A stretch of 64,000 bases of DNA, taken from Epinephelus fuscoguttatus (lineage: Eukaryota > Chordata > Actinopteri > Perciformes > Serranidae). The stretch is from contig NC_064767.1 of the NCBI RefSeq assembly GCF_011397635.1, positions 22,122,537-22,186,536 of the forward strand. Direction: 5' to 3'. The notes beneath the pieces were generated by a model that saw nothing but the letters and a program-made list of their open reading frames with translations, was not told the origin of the DNA and searched no databases. A program made the translations under genes and the position numbers. Of this stretch, positions 1 to 11,437 are shown in pieces (position 1 is the first letter of the stretch; each line of letters opens with the position of its first letter).

Positions 1-3000
1 CTTCTTTGTGGATTTCTTGATCTAACTGCTGTTGCTCCAACTCCTTGACTATTCTCAGGATCAGATCTAAAAAGAAATCAGATAGAGGGTAAATGTGACT
101 TAGTGTTTATGCTTCAGAAGACATAGAGGCCAGTGATAGCTATTGACTGTTCCTCTCTGCCAGTCTCTGTCCCAGTTACGCATATACAAAGGCTTGGCAG
201 AGGGGACAATGCGTCCTGTGCTCCATACAAACATTTTAATCTCTCACATTGTAAAAGCGGAAATCTGACACCTCCATCTCATGGTTACTAGGAAACCAGT
301 ACAGCTTTCAAGACAGATAAGATGTTAACACACACACAAAAACACACAATGCAGACCCTTTGGTTTATGGTCCCACTGAACCCTGTTATTGTGGATATTA
401 TTCACCAAACACAAGTAACTGAGAAGACATGTTGTTCAGGTGCTCTTCACAAGAGCTATTTGTGTAGTTCCCACCATCTGTCTGGATCACATCAGAGTGT
501 AGTCTGGCGTAAACGTCCCGGAAATTTGAATTCTACCTCATTGCTTTGTATTTCTGCTTTGTATAACCTGCTGCTTTACTTCATATGTCTTACATTAATA
601 TGACTTTAATATTAAGCCTGTGTTTTGACCACCTGCCTTGGGGAAGGAGGCCACAGAGTAAAAGCATTTATTATTTCCTTGCTAACATTTATAACCTCAG
701 GCTTGGTAGCTTACAATAGAGCAGAAACTCCCAGTCTATGATAAGTCATTAAGCTATTTACTTTATAGAGCAATGACAGACAGTGTGTTTGACCAACTGT
801 TGACACACATCACACATCAGATCACGAGGAACGATTTAAAGTGAAACTGCCAATGTCTTTATGCATCATTAAGTGGATACTGGTTGAAATCCACTCACAA
901 TATCAATATCCAACATGATGATCACTGCTAACAATGATTTTGAACTGGGCAAAGGTTGTTCAACATGTTTTTGTACCCATTTGTTCCCCTTTTTTAAATC
1001 AATACCCAGCAGGAAGTGAGAATTTATAGAGCAATTACGGCACGTCACATGGGGCAGACAAAGGACCACAGGTGTGTCACATGTCTGAGTCAGGGGAAAC
1101 ATCAGACTAAAAACATCCAACCAGGATACTGAGGTTAAAGATTGACCAGACAAAATACAAGAATTTCCATTAAATTACTCATTAACAAATCCTGACATCT
1201 CTCTGTATGGGCATTATTAGCTTTAGAGGAGGTGAGAGGGTTAAGTGCGTCCCCTTGTCTGTGTAGGGAAATTTTGCCCAGTGCCAGCATGAAAGAATTT
1301 TAGTGTCATTTGCATTACACATGGTTGCTATGTGAGCTGAAGCCAGGTCAAAGTTTTAAAGGGACAGTTCACCCCAAAATCAAAAATACATACTGTTCCT
1401 CTTACATGTAGAGCTGTTTATCAATCTAGTTTGTTTTGGTTTAAGTTGCCCAGTGTTGGAGATATCGGCCGTAGAGATGTCTGCCTTCTCTTAAATATAA
1501 TGGATGTAGATGGCACTGGGCCCGTGGTGCTCAAAGTGTCAAAAAAATACATTTTAGATACTCAACAGCAATGTCTCTTTCTAGAAACCTTGACCTACTT
1601 ACTCAAAATAATCCACAGACCTTGTTGTGAGCAGTTTCATGAAGGAACTATTTTCTCTTTATCGAACTACACCCACCAACTGCCAACCACCATACATCAC
1701 TGGGGTGCATCTCTAGCTCACCTAGAACCACTGAGCTAGCTAACAACACAGCTCAGCCAAGAAGGACACCATTAATCTTTACATGATGCACAGTTACCAT
1801 TCTCTGAACCCACTGGCTGTATTCGGTGGCTGACTTCTGGCAGACGGCGATACAGCCTCTGGGGGAAGACCCCCTGATTTGGCATTCCGGTTTGATTTGG
1901 GCAGAGGAGGCGAATTTCCGTTTCCGACTTCCATTTATATATAAGTAAATATGCTGAACCATTGCGATGGATTCAGAGTTTGCAGTGACGCCAATTGTGT
2001 TCAGCCTCGTTAGTTCACCGCACGGACCGTTTAACCTGGCAACAACTGTAGCCGGCTCAAACGTGGTTGGTCAATATGACGCGGACTACAAGCAGCCTAC
2101 AACCAGGGCTGTTTCAAGACTTTCTGGGGGCCCTAAGCAAGAGGCAACTGACACATCACACCTGTGTGCTTGCACGGCTCGGCTGTTCAGGTATTTCTGG
2201 GCAGTCATGAAATCAACAAAGAGGAAATTATTGGACCTGGAGCCGGACTTCTCTGTCGCCAGTAAGCCTTATCTTCTGGCGTATTTGACAGGAATACGGC
2301 GTCTGTGACCCCCGTTCAACCCACAACTGGCAGGATTTGTCTTTAGTTTCTGCTGCTGGTTGAAATCTGTACTTGCATAGCGTGCTGAATTATTTGTTTT
2401 GTTTGCGCAAGAGGGTGAGTGTCCATGCACAATGGAGCATGGACACTCACCCTCTAGTCCATTCAGGCTATCAATCATGCAATTGGACTTTGAACTTATC
2501 CCACAGTAGTGGTACCATGAGGTACCGTAGTACTACAGTACTCCAACAATGCTAGAGCGGGTGGCAACCAATCATGCAGGACGTGGTCTCAATTTGCGTG
2601 ACGCATGAAAAGAGACAGAAATGCTGTGCAGTCCCGCACAATGCAGGACGTCTGGTCACCCTACTTAGCCACTCGCCAGCAGCAGCTAGTAGGGGGCCCC
2701 ATTAGGGGGGATTCCAATGTGTTGTCGTTGTTGCAGTGTCTATAGCAGTTCCATCATATTGTCATTGATATGGACCAATGTCAGTCGTCTCTGGGGGCCC
2801 CCTTCCAGCTCGGGGCCCTAGGCAATTGCCTAGTTTGCCTGTCTGGTTGTGACGGCCCTGCCTACAACTGGAAACCAGGGCTCTTCCACTCTTCTCAAGA
2901 TCTCCGGGGTTTGCCTACAGACTCTACATTCAGTGAATGTAGAGTCTGTATAGAGACTACATAGTTACAAGCATGAGCCTCTTGCCCATGAGTAGATGCA

Positions 3001-3716
3001 CGCTTCCTTCTGTGCATTGATTCGGTTGGCGGGTGTAGTTTGGCAGAAAGAAAATAGTTCCTACACGAAACTGCTCACAGCAAGGTCTGTGGATTATCTT
3101 GAGTAACCAGGTCATGATATTTGGAAAAATATCATGGTTTACAAATGTGGGTTTTTTTGGCACTTTAAGCACCACAAGCCGAGTGCCATCTTGTTATATT
3201 ATATTTGAGAGAAGGCAGACATCTCTACGGCCGATATCTTCCAAACTCAACAACTCACACCAAAATAATCAAGACTGATAAATAGCACTACAGGTGAGAG
3301 GAAAAATATGTATTTTTGATTTGGGGGTGAACTGTCCCTTTAATGCTATGCTATGAGTAAGTAGGCAGGGTCCTGTGTATCAGAACATGACAGTATATGT
3401 TTTAAATATTCAACATGTTTGACTAGTGAGTAATTGTTATTGTTATTTTGAGTAACTGACCTTTAGGAAAAGGATTCGGCTGGACTGTGTTAAGGAAGGA
3501 CTGGACCAGAGCTGACATGAAGCCCACAGTGGAGTCTGCTGTGTCTTGGTAGTGGGGCTGGGTGAGGCTGTGTGGGGCCGCTGCCGCTGGGCAGAGAGTC
3601 TGGGGTGGGACAGACTGGGCCACACTGAGCCCCAGCATCAACACTCCCAGAGTGGCCCTGAACACTCCAGCGCTGCCCTGCCACCTCCAACCCCTGATGT
3701 TCTCACGTAACCCCAT
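1..3716 (-). CDS. Prominin-family five-span membrane glycoprotein, 5' part (probable prominin-3)
   Basis: Two coding exons are visible: 3461-3716 and 1-66, the second running off the window. Prominins are cholesterol-binding pentaspan glycoproteins of membrane protrusions and cilia. The first exon starts at ATG 3714-3716 and encodes a hydrophobic signal peptide (core GVLMLGLSVAQS), a variable stretch, then ALVQSFLNTVQPNPFPK. That aligns with the human PROM1 segment around FLYVVQPRDFPED just ahead of the first membrane span. The donor after 3461 reads GTCAGT. The next exon has an acceptor ending TTTTTAG and continues in frame as DLILRIVKELEQQQLDQEI, matching the PROM1 stretch after FPED. The membrane spans lie outside the window. 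Family assignment is fairly firm. Paralogue identity (prom3) is inferred from neighbours ldb1 and pprc1, not from this short sequence. Confidence 0.8.
2410..2455. repeat. Perfect 19-bp hairpin with 8-nt loop
   Basis: AGAGGGTGAGTGTCCATGC at 2410-2428 is followed by the loop ACAATGGA and then its exact reverse complement at 2437-2455. It lies inside the TTAA element. The perfect match contrasts with the diverged outer arms. Confidence 0.9.
2916..2950. repeat. Near-perfect palindrome, 17-bp arms around one base
   Basis: TACAGACTCTACATTCA (2916-2932), a single G, then its exact reverse complement (2934-2950). It lies just inside the right arm of the TTAA element. It could be the end of an older nested insertion. 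Confidence 0.9.
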
Positions 3717-4773
3717 GTCTTCAGGTGAAAAGGGCCAGAGAGAATGCGTTTATGGAGTGATCACCTCATGGCATGTGCTCTGTCTTGATGTGCCTGGAAA
3801 TGAGACAAAAAAGGCTGAATACAATGACACACTCATAGAAGGCAGCGGAATTAGAGATGAAACCCACAGACTGAGTCACGGAGAAAGAGGTCGCAGTGCA
3901 GTTTGTTACAAAATGGCAACGGAAAAAAAACTGTTTTGCAGAAGAAACTCAACAATGGCATTTTGTAAATGGGAAATGTAAATGTTAAGCCAACACCTCT
4001 TTCATTTCTGGGGGAAAAACTGTGCCCTTTAAGCTTCTATCTCATACTTCTCTACTAAACCAGGGACTTTGGAGTTGGTTGTGAAGCACAGGGGGTGCTG
4101 ACATTTAAAAGTTACAGGAAAAGTCTTGGGAAAAAATGACACATGACAGGTTATTACAACACAATTCGCTGTGTTCACAGTGTAAACACATGGAAAAGTT
4201 GCATCCATTTCAGATACCTGCATCACCTCTGTTTATCCCAACCCATACTTGTCTCTCAGAACAGACAGTTAAACATTCATCAGAACAAGGGGGAAATTAT
4301 CATCTGCCAAAGCGCCACGTTTCAGTAATCGATTCAGTAATCGTCAACACTCATTACCTGTATGGTTTTTGTAGGTGTAGATCTCTTAAGCAAATACCAG
4401 CACAAGGGTAAAGGTCTACACTAACTGAACACATCTACTTCCTCTTATGTTTTAAGCAAGCTGTTGAAATCAGAGAAAACTGTCTTCTTGCTTTGGTTTG
4501 TTGTCTTTTTTTTCTTTTTTCTAAGGGCTATTATTAGATAACATGATCGTCTCTTTAGCCTGAGGACATTTACTGTACATACAGCACCACCGGAAACAAA
4601 CAGTCTGTCCCTCCAGGTCTAAACACTTGTTGGTGTAAGGGTGTGAGTGACAGGGTAAAAAAAGTGACTTCAACATTAAGAGAGGGCAGATAAGGAAGGA
4701 ATAGAAATGCAGAGGGAAACAAAATATAGACACAGGAAAACAGAATGAGCATTTTTATCTCAGGTCAACTCAC

Positions 4774-4831
4774 CTTCCTCAGTCAGACAGTGAAGGACAG
4801 TCCCGTTGCTCTGATCTCCAGTAATTCAGCA

Positions 4832-4865
<34 letters not shown>

Positions 4866-4920
4866 CTCTTCCAGTCCTGTAGAAACTGGATACTGCTCCT
4901 GCTTTAAAGTTGAAGCTTGC
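4774..4920 (-). other. Candidate non-coding first exon of the prominin gene (5' end uncertain)
   Basis: On the minus strand a strong donor (GAAG|GTGAGTTGAC) occurs with the exon edge at 4774, upstream of the prominin signal-peptide exon. A weak acceptor (ACCTGAAG) lies two bases before the prominin ATG. The simplest reading is a 5' untranslated exon spliced across 3719-4773. A (GT)n run at about 4834-4863 would lie in or just before this exon. The transcription start cannot be placed; the upper limit given is arbitrary. Confidence 0.4.
4834..4863. repeat. (GT)n microsatellite
   Basis: About 15 GT units in the presumed 5' exon or promoter of the prominin gene. Confidence 0.95.
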
Positions 4921-7900
4921 TGTGTGCTTGCCTGGAGAGCGCTGGCACTAAGAGAAGAGGGAGGGAGAGAAGGGACTGGAGGAGGGAGAAAGGGAGGGTC
5001 TTAAAGAGAGACACTGAGCGAGTGGGAACTACATGGGAAAATGAAGTGAGAGTTGTGGGAAGGAAGTAAATAAATAGTAGAATTATCTTCCAGCAAATGT
5101 TTTTCTAATCCCTACTTTGTAATTCTGGAGTGTGTCAGGGGGAGAAGATGGGAGTTGTCAGCCCTAAGGTGCCAGCAAAAATTGTGCAAAGACATATTTG
5201 TTTTCGCTGGCTGAAGGGGTAATTTTAGGTCACCCAGTCATTCCAAATAAATCAGACCACATCTGCAATGGTGTGGTGTCCAAACAAGCAACAACGCAGC
5301 CCAGATATGCAGGACAACATAGCTGGGAAGGATACACTTGAGAAAGGGAGTTTTGAGAACACAATATCTGAATGGTGCCAAGAAAAACACAAAAAATATT
5401 TCATTATTGAAGGGAATCCTGTTTTCCACATGTTATCACCACTGTCAGAGAGGGAGATTTACAGTATAACTCTGCAGATGAACAAGCCAAGACAAGAATT
5501 AAGCTATTGCTCTTCGGGGAGGACTACGCCTACTGTTAAATAACTTGCAGGAGAAAAAGAACCACACTAGGACAAGATGGAGATAGTACTATCACCTACC
5601 TATAACCTGCTTCTGCCGAGGAACCACTTTACTCGTTCGTTTCATCACTGTTCATGAAGTCCAGTTTGTCAGTTTGTTTCACCATCTGCATTGCATCATG
5701 ACACTTCCTGTGTGAAAGTCCTCTGTTGCCCAAATGAGGAAAATATATTTACATGAAAAGGAACACGGTTGTTCAAAAGGCATAAATCTGATTTGCCTTT
5801 CAGAACTCTACCAATGCAAATGAAGCAGAGGGAGTGTTGTCTGCGACTCTTGTTTTTCTTAGCAGGTGCACAGTCCATTGCCAATCACTTGTCACTGGTT
5901 CACCTCAGTCCAAAGTCATCAATTACAGGCTCATCCTTTAATCTGCTACCAAGAGAGCTCTTACCAAGTGGCTTTGGCATGTGAAGGCTATCAAGGCCTT
6001 GCGGTGCTGCCACTCAATGATTCTGTGTTCCTGAAACAGCACCAAACACCTCCTGGTTGGTCTGTTAGTGTTGCAATAAGGATGCAATCCCTCACTGGCT
6101 TCCCACCTGTGGACATACACTGATCAGCCAACACGTTAAAACCACTGACAGGTGAAACAAATTACATTGATTATCTTGTTACAATGCAGTGTTCTGCAGG
6201 ACCTTGGGTCTCGGCATATATGTAGATGCTACTTGACACACTCCACTCACCCAAACACCGTTGCAGACCAAGCAAACCCCCTCATGGCAACTATACTCCC
6301 AGATGGCAGTGGTGCCCCCAGCAGGACAATGCGCCATGCCACACTGAAAAAACTGCTCAGGAATGGCCCAAGGAACATGTCAAAGAGCTCAAGGCATCGA
6401 CCTGGCCTCCAAATGTCCCAGTTCCCAATTCAACTGAGCATCTGTGGGACGTACCAATACCCCTAGACGTACTGCCCATCCACGGTGGGGCCTCTACGGA
6501 TTGGACATAGAAATGACATGTCAAGGTATGGACACAGGAAGTCTGGGGATGCCCCGGGGTGTCTGGCACCAGGGTCCTTATGGCAGATCATCTGAGTCCT
6601 GTTGGTTGCAAAATGACATACCAGCATGTCCAAAGGTTTGCTTGGTCCACAATGGCGTTTGGGTGGGTGGTGCCTGTCAAGTGACATCAACATGAATGCT
6701 AGGACCCCAAGTTTCCCAGCAAAACATTGCATGGTAACAAGATGATCAATGTTATTTACTTCACCTGTCAGTGGTTTTAATGTTTTGGCTGATTGGTGTA
6801 TTTGTGATTTACAGAAGCATCCTTACAGAAATTGAAGTCAAGTCTATAACTGACTTAGCTTTTAGCTGCAACGAGCAGCTGCAAAGGTTGCTCTTACACA
6901 TTTTTCCACCAAATTATTTCTGGTTCTTGAACCAGTTCCATTCAGGACTCTTGTAACCTTGGTGCTATCTAGCGAAACCAGCCAGTTGTTACCAGCTCAC
7001 CCTTTGTCCCCTTTACAGGCGGTGGCCTTGTGGTTAACCGTGAGGGTGTGACATGTACTTCATTGTGTGTGTATGGAGGGAAGCAGCTCTCTCAGTGTGT
7101 CATGGTGAAGATGGCAGGCAGCAAGTAGTGATGATAGCAGTAGAATCAAGTGTCTAGATAAGCTCAAGGTTACTGTTAGACCTCATGATAAGGCCATATT
7201 TACTGTTTTGTGGTGAAGCCATTGTTGGTGATAGGCACCCAAACGCCTCGCCATCCTTCCCTCTGCAGAGAGGTCCAGAAGTTAGTTACCAGCTAATAAA
7301 GAGCCAAGCTAAAATTAATGTTAATAGGCGAGGTTGTTCCTAACTACAATTTGGAGCCGATAAGCTGTCATGGGAAGAGGCAACACAGTGTTTCCACCAG
7401 TTTTAAGCTGAACAATTGTAGTCAACGATGCATTATCAGCAGAGAGCACTGCACAGTGCACAGCAGAAGTAATCAGTACCAAGATGGTAGATTGCATTGG
7501 ATACCTGAAAAAAAAAGGACCATCTGTTAATGAAATGATAACACAACATAGAGGACTACTGTGTGCAAGACTCCATCCTCTCTTTCCAGTTTGTAAATGT
7601 GGCACACCCACTGATGTCCTGTTCTCACAGTTTGAACTGTTGATTAAGTAGTACCTTTTATTTTTTAGTTCCAGCTGGGGACCAATTTTCAGGATTCTGA
7701 AACAATTTATTTTTGGTTGACATGCTTTGAATAAATCAAAATTAAGTGTGTGAACAGGAATGGAACCTGTGCCTTGTTGGTGGTTCACAAAACTTTCCCA
7801 CCCTTTGGCGCTAACAGTTTTTTGCCCTCAGAGGCTGAAATTTGTGTGGACGTGAAGTGTGTGTGTGTGTGTGTGTGTGTCGATCAGAGGCCAGTGGGAG

Positions 7901-9114
7901 TGGTGTATGACAAAAAGACACATAACTTCTAAACAGTCACGTAGCATGACTAAACTTCCCTAGAAAAACACACAGAGATATACGCACACACCATTTTGCT
8001 ACATCCCTTGTCATAATTTATGAACCAACTTTGACATCAGCTTCAACTTTATTGTTGCTAAGGGGAACAAGGTAAAAAACACAGAACACACACACACACA
8101 CACATACACACGGACTCAACTCGCATTCATGGGACAACAGGTTGTCGCAGAGAGGCATCACTAGACTAGGGACAAGAGTTTATGAGGTTGTGTGTGTGAG
8201 TGCATGAATGTGTGGGTGTACATGGTTGCAGCTTTATTCGTCCTTGTTTAAACAGTACTTGAGGCCGAATTGGTACAAAATTCTACATTAACATAAGCTA
8301 CATTTTCATGGTGTGGTTGAAAGTTCTCAAAAGGCTAGTGAGTATAACTTGAGATTTTATCACACATACTGATCCCAAGGTCAAGGATTAGCATCCATGT
8401 TCGAATACCAAGCAGTACGTGGTAGCTTTTGTTGGATCAAAATGTTCACAAGTGAAGCCCAGCATGTTGTGGTTGTCTAACAGCTTAAATGTACTTCTTA
8501 GTGCCGAAATGTGCTAATCTGAAATGTCAACACACTCTTCCGTCTGTTTTTTTAACAGTATGTCTGAGTTGCTTGTTTGACTCACCACCTTGGCAGAGAA
8601 CGCAGACACCTCCATTCTGTCTTATCAGCTATCTGTTACATATTGCCTTTGTCAAAATTTCAGTTATTTGTTGTCGTTCCAATTTTCTTGCCAACTAACA
8701 CGGCTGCCATCGTCTACATGACTCCTGCCTTGCCAAAGAATGAACAAGTTGCTACAACAAAAAAACGGCAAACAGGTCATGGCCATTATTCGCACCCTGA
8801 CCTTTTGACCATTAACTCTGGAATAAGGGCTGCAGTGTGTTGTTGAGTTTCCACTTTAAACTTTGTTTCATTTTCAGCTTCACCAGGCACAGCTCCATGA
8901 CTGTGTTCTTGTTGGTAGTTGGTAAGATTCACCAAGGCATACTTGAGTAATTGCTTCCCCATGATTACTGGAGAAAATTTCAGATCTGTTTTCTATTTTT
9001 GTGCGATTATCCTGTTAGGTTCAGTTCTGCGTGGTGAAAAAAAGACCTTTAACATCACAGTAAGTATCTTTCTCTAAAGAATCATCCCAGCTGAGTTCAA
9101 TAACAACAACCGTG
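4921..9114. other. Intergenic region between the prominin promoter and the ldb1 3' end
   Basis: The only recognisable contents are a decayed Tc1-type transposon (6118-6798) and CA/GT microsatellites near 7857-7880 and 8088-8110. The ORFs here are short and match no family I know. The two genes are divergent in layout: the prominin 5' end faces the ldb1 3' end, both transcribed on the minus strand. Confidence 0.6.
6118..6798 (+). mobile_element. Decayed Tc1/mariner transposon with remnant transposase C-terminus
   Basis: Inverted ends of about 74 bp begin CACTGATCAGCCAACACG at 6118 and end GGCTGATTGGTG at 6798. They share the block AAAACCACTGACAGGTGAA and are flanked by TA at 6116-6117 and 6799-6800. 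About 6325-6465 translates to QQDNAPCHTEKTAQEW and then EHLWDV, which resemble the conserved C-terminal blocks of Tc1-like DD34E transposases. The N-terminal DNA-binding region and most of the catalytic core are missing, so the copy is dead. The TA duplication and end structure support the class; the exact family is uncertain. Confidence 0.85.
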
Positions 9115-9134
9115 TCTTTCAGTGAAAATTCATC

Positions 9135-9140
9135 TTTATT
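9135..9140 (-). terminator. ldb1: Candidate ldb1 poly(A) signal, distal
   Basis: AATAAA on the minus strand, followed about 20-35 bases downstream by a GT-rich element. It is the best-formed poly(A) site between the ldb1 stop and the next gene. Confidence 0.5.
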
Positions 9141-11309
9141 GATACCATACATGAATTATCAATGACAGAAACCTGGCAAAAAAATATAGATATAAAATCA
9201 CCCCTATAGTGAGGTGCTACAGGAGCCAGCTATGGGTGAATTGCCATTTCAGCTCTGTCTCACATATCACAAACCCTCATTCCCTAAATTATGTCAACTT
9301 AGGAAACACAGAGTGTCGAAAAATTCCCCCTAGATTCAATTCTGTGTCGGCCTGCTGAAGATACACTAGACACTAGGGGTGCCAGAAACAATGAGTAAGG
9401 ATTTAAACACAACAGCCTGCAGCTCGGTGTGGATTCACAGACGGCATTCATGCCAGATATAATGATGGAGGAATTTCTGACAGGCTGCTTAGTCTGTCCT
9501 GGTGCTCTGGGAGACCCCTGCTGGGAGAGTCAGCAAACTGCTATTCCACAGCCGTCAGCCCATGAGTTGGGCAACACATTACATCATATGTACAGGAAAC
9601 ACTGACACAGCAGCTTAAGGTCAAGCCCAGTGAGTCTTATACCCCCAGGATATGATGTAATGTCAATGGTCAGCATATTTCCATTAATGAAATATCTACT
9701 TTGAGCTTTTTCATTTAGCAGTTACAGATTTGAAATGTATCTGGAAAACATCCACCAAATACACCACAAAGCAAAAACCACAAATCATATGAAGATAAAT
9801 TCATATTTCACTCAGGGTGGCACATTTCCAGCATCTGAGGAACACGAGGTTCTTCATCAGAGGATGACTCAACATGAAATGGAGCAACTTTACAGGAAAA
9901 AGGATGATGTAGAGGTCAATGTTTTCTCTAAATGTGGCAATTTATTGATTTTCAGTGCATCTGGCAAGTTGTCTAATAGACCAGGTATCTGCATCTGCAG
10001 AAAACTGCTATTAAATACCTCTTTAATGTGAACATACTGAACCATTGTGATAAACTGGCCAGAACAATCTGGGAGCCACATGTCGAGAAACAAAAAAACA
10101 AAGTAATGGAATGACCTGTATTAGCAATAAACTGACTCAGCAGCCCCACAAACTCCTCCATATATCATGAGTATAATACAGGTGGGTTGGACCTAAACAG
10201 AATGTCAGTACATAGAAAAATAAATACAGTTTGCTAAAATGAGGGCAAAATTCTTTTATCAGTGATTGTACCATTAAAAATCACGTTTAAAAAAACTTTT
10301 AAGAGGCTTTTCATCTCTTTACATTAGATTGAGTTTCTCATAATTCTAGGGAGGAATACGTAGAATAACTTTTACAGAAATTACTACCTAAAAATATACA
10401 AGCACAGACACAAACATGAGGAGTAAAGCCAACAAAATGATTCGTCATAAAACAAAAAACAGCACAGTGTAATCAATATCTAAAGAATCTTTACATGTAG
10501 CTCCTTGGTCTGCAGCTTTCTTAATTGTGATTAAAAACATTTCTGGGAAACTTAAGTTAATACAAAAGTCATTTTTCTTATTTTACAATCCTGTCAAAAC
10601 TTGTTTTTTAAAATATTTTTGAGTAGCAAATTTGACGTTTTCTGTTATTGTGTTCTCTGAAGAGAGGACCCCCAGATAAGAGATTTCAAGACAAAGCAAA
10701 CAGTTCTGCAATGACGAGTCAACAGATCCAAACCAGGCGCTGGGTGGAAATTTAGTGGGGAAAAATGGTTTCCAGTGTGCTGCTTTGGACTCACATCAAA
10801 CAAGATGTAGCACAGTATTAAATCACTAGCCTTGTTCTCCCCCGACCTGTCGTCTAGCACTGAAGCCGATGGACCTGATGACAGTGTGATGGCTGACACA
10901 GATGGATGACTTTATATTAAGCACAGACTTACATGGAAGTTATTACCATCACAATAAGAATGATCTAACAGCAATACGTATACATTAATATACTGCAGGT
11001 TTCAGATGTTTTACAGTTCTTACATTAGCAATAATAGAAAAAGAAAAGAAAATACACCGTCAATTCATAAGAAAAATAGATTGGAGTTAATAGTGGAAAA
11101 ACAGTGCAAAGAATATTCTGGGGTGTTTTTGTTTGCTTGCTTGTCTGTTTATTTTTTAGAAATTGTTTACAAAAATAAAAACAATTCAAAACAAGTCTAA
11201 AACATAGAAAATGAAAACACACTTCTGTAGCGTCTGGTGCTCTGGTCCAGACATGCTGCGTACCACCTCTCTCCAGTACCTCCATGTTTTATGCCGTAGG
11301 TGTAGGTGA

Positions 11310-11310
<1 letters not shown>

Positions 11311-11345
<35 letters not shown>

Positions 11346-11390
11346 GTGGGTGTGTGTATGTGTGTGTGTGGATGTATGTGTGTAAGTGTT

Positions 11391-11436
<46 letters not shown>
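11311..11436. repeat. Long interrupted (GT)n microsatellite
   Basis: Two pure GT runs (about 11311-11342 and 11397-11434) are separated by imperfect GT-rich sequence. If the distal poly(A) site is used, this becomes a (CA)n run in the ldb1 3' UTR. Confidence 0.95.

Positions 11437-11437
<1 letters not shown>

Larger units (their letters stand above)
1360..3339. mobile_element. TTAA-flanked DNA transposon with about 350-bp inverted arms (non-autonomous)
   Basis: The element begins AGGGACAGTTCACCCC and ends with the reverse complement, GGGGGTGAACTGTCCCT. It is flanked by TTAA at 1356-1359 and 3340-3343. The two arms (about 1360-1720 and 2985-3339) are diverged inverted copies over roughly 350 bp, sharing blocks such as GATATCGGCCGTAGAGATGT and ATAATCCACAGACCTTG. 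TTAA target duplications are typical of piggyBac and Kolobok superfamilies. The AGGG terminus fits Kolobok better, but this is inference. No transposase is recognisable. The two ORFs in the arms translate the same repeat and are not genes. The centre holds two perfect hairpins, listed separately. Confidence 0.8.
67..3460 (-). other. Prominin intron between the first two coding exons
   Basis: It is bounded by a GTCAGT donor and a TTTTTAG acceptor on the minus strand, in matching phase. Most of it is a 2-kb TTAA-flanked inverted-repeat transposon (1360-3339). I see no exon in the remaining 67-1355 and 3344-3460. Confidence 0.7.

Noticed and set aside
1431-3175. Two ORFs (1431-1739 plus, 2957-3175 minus) with a shared LLKIIHRPCCEQF segment
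   Set aside because: They look like paralogous proteins but are the two inverted arms of one transposon, read in the same frame.
3562-3981. 139-residue plus-strand ORF
   Set aside because: Antisense to the prominin signal-peptide exon, extending into its upstream intron; no family match.
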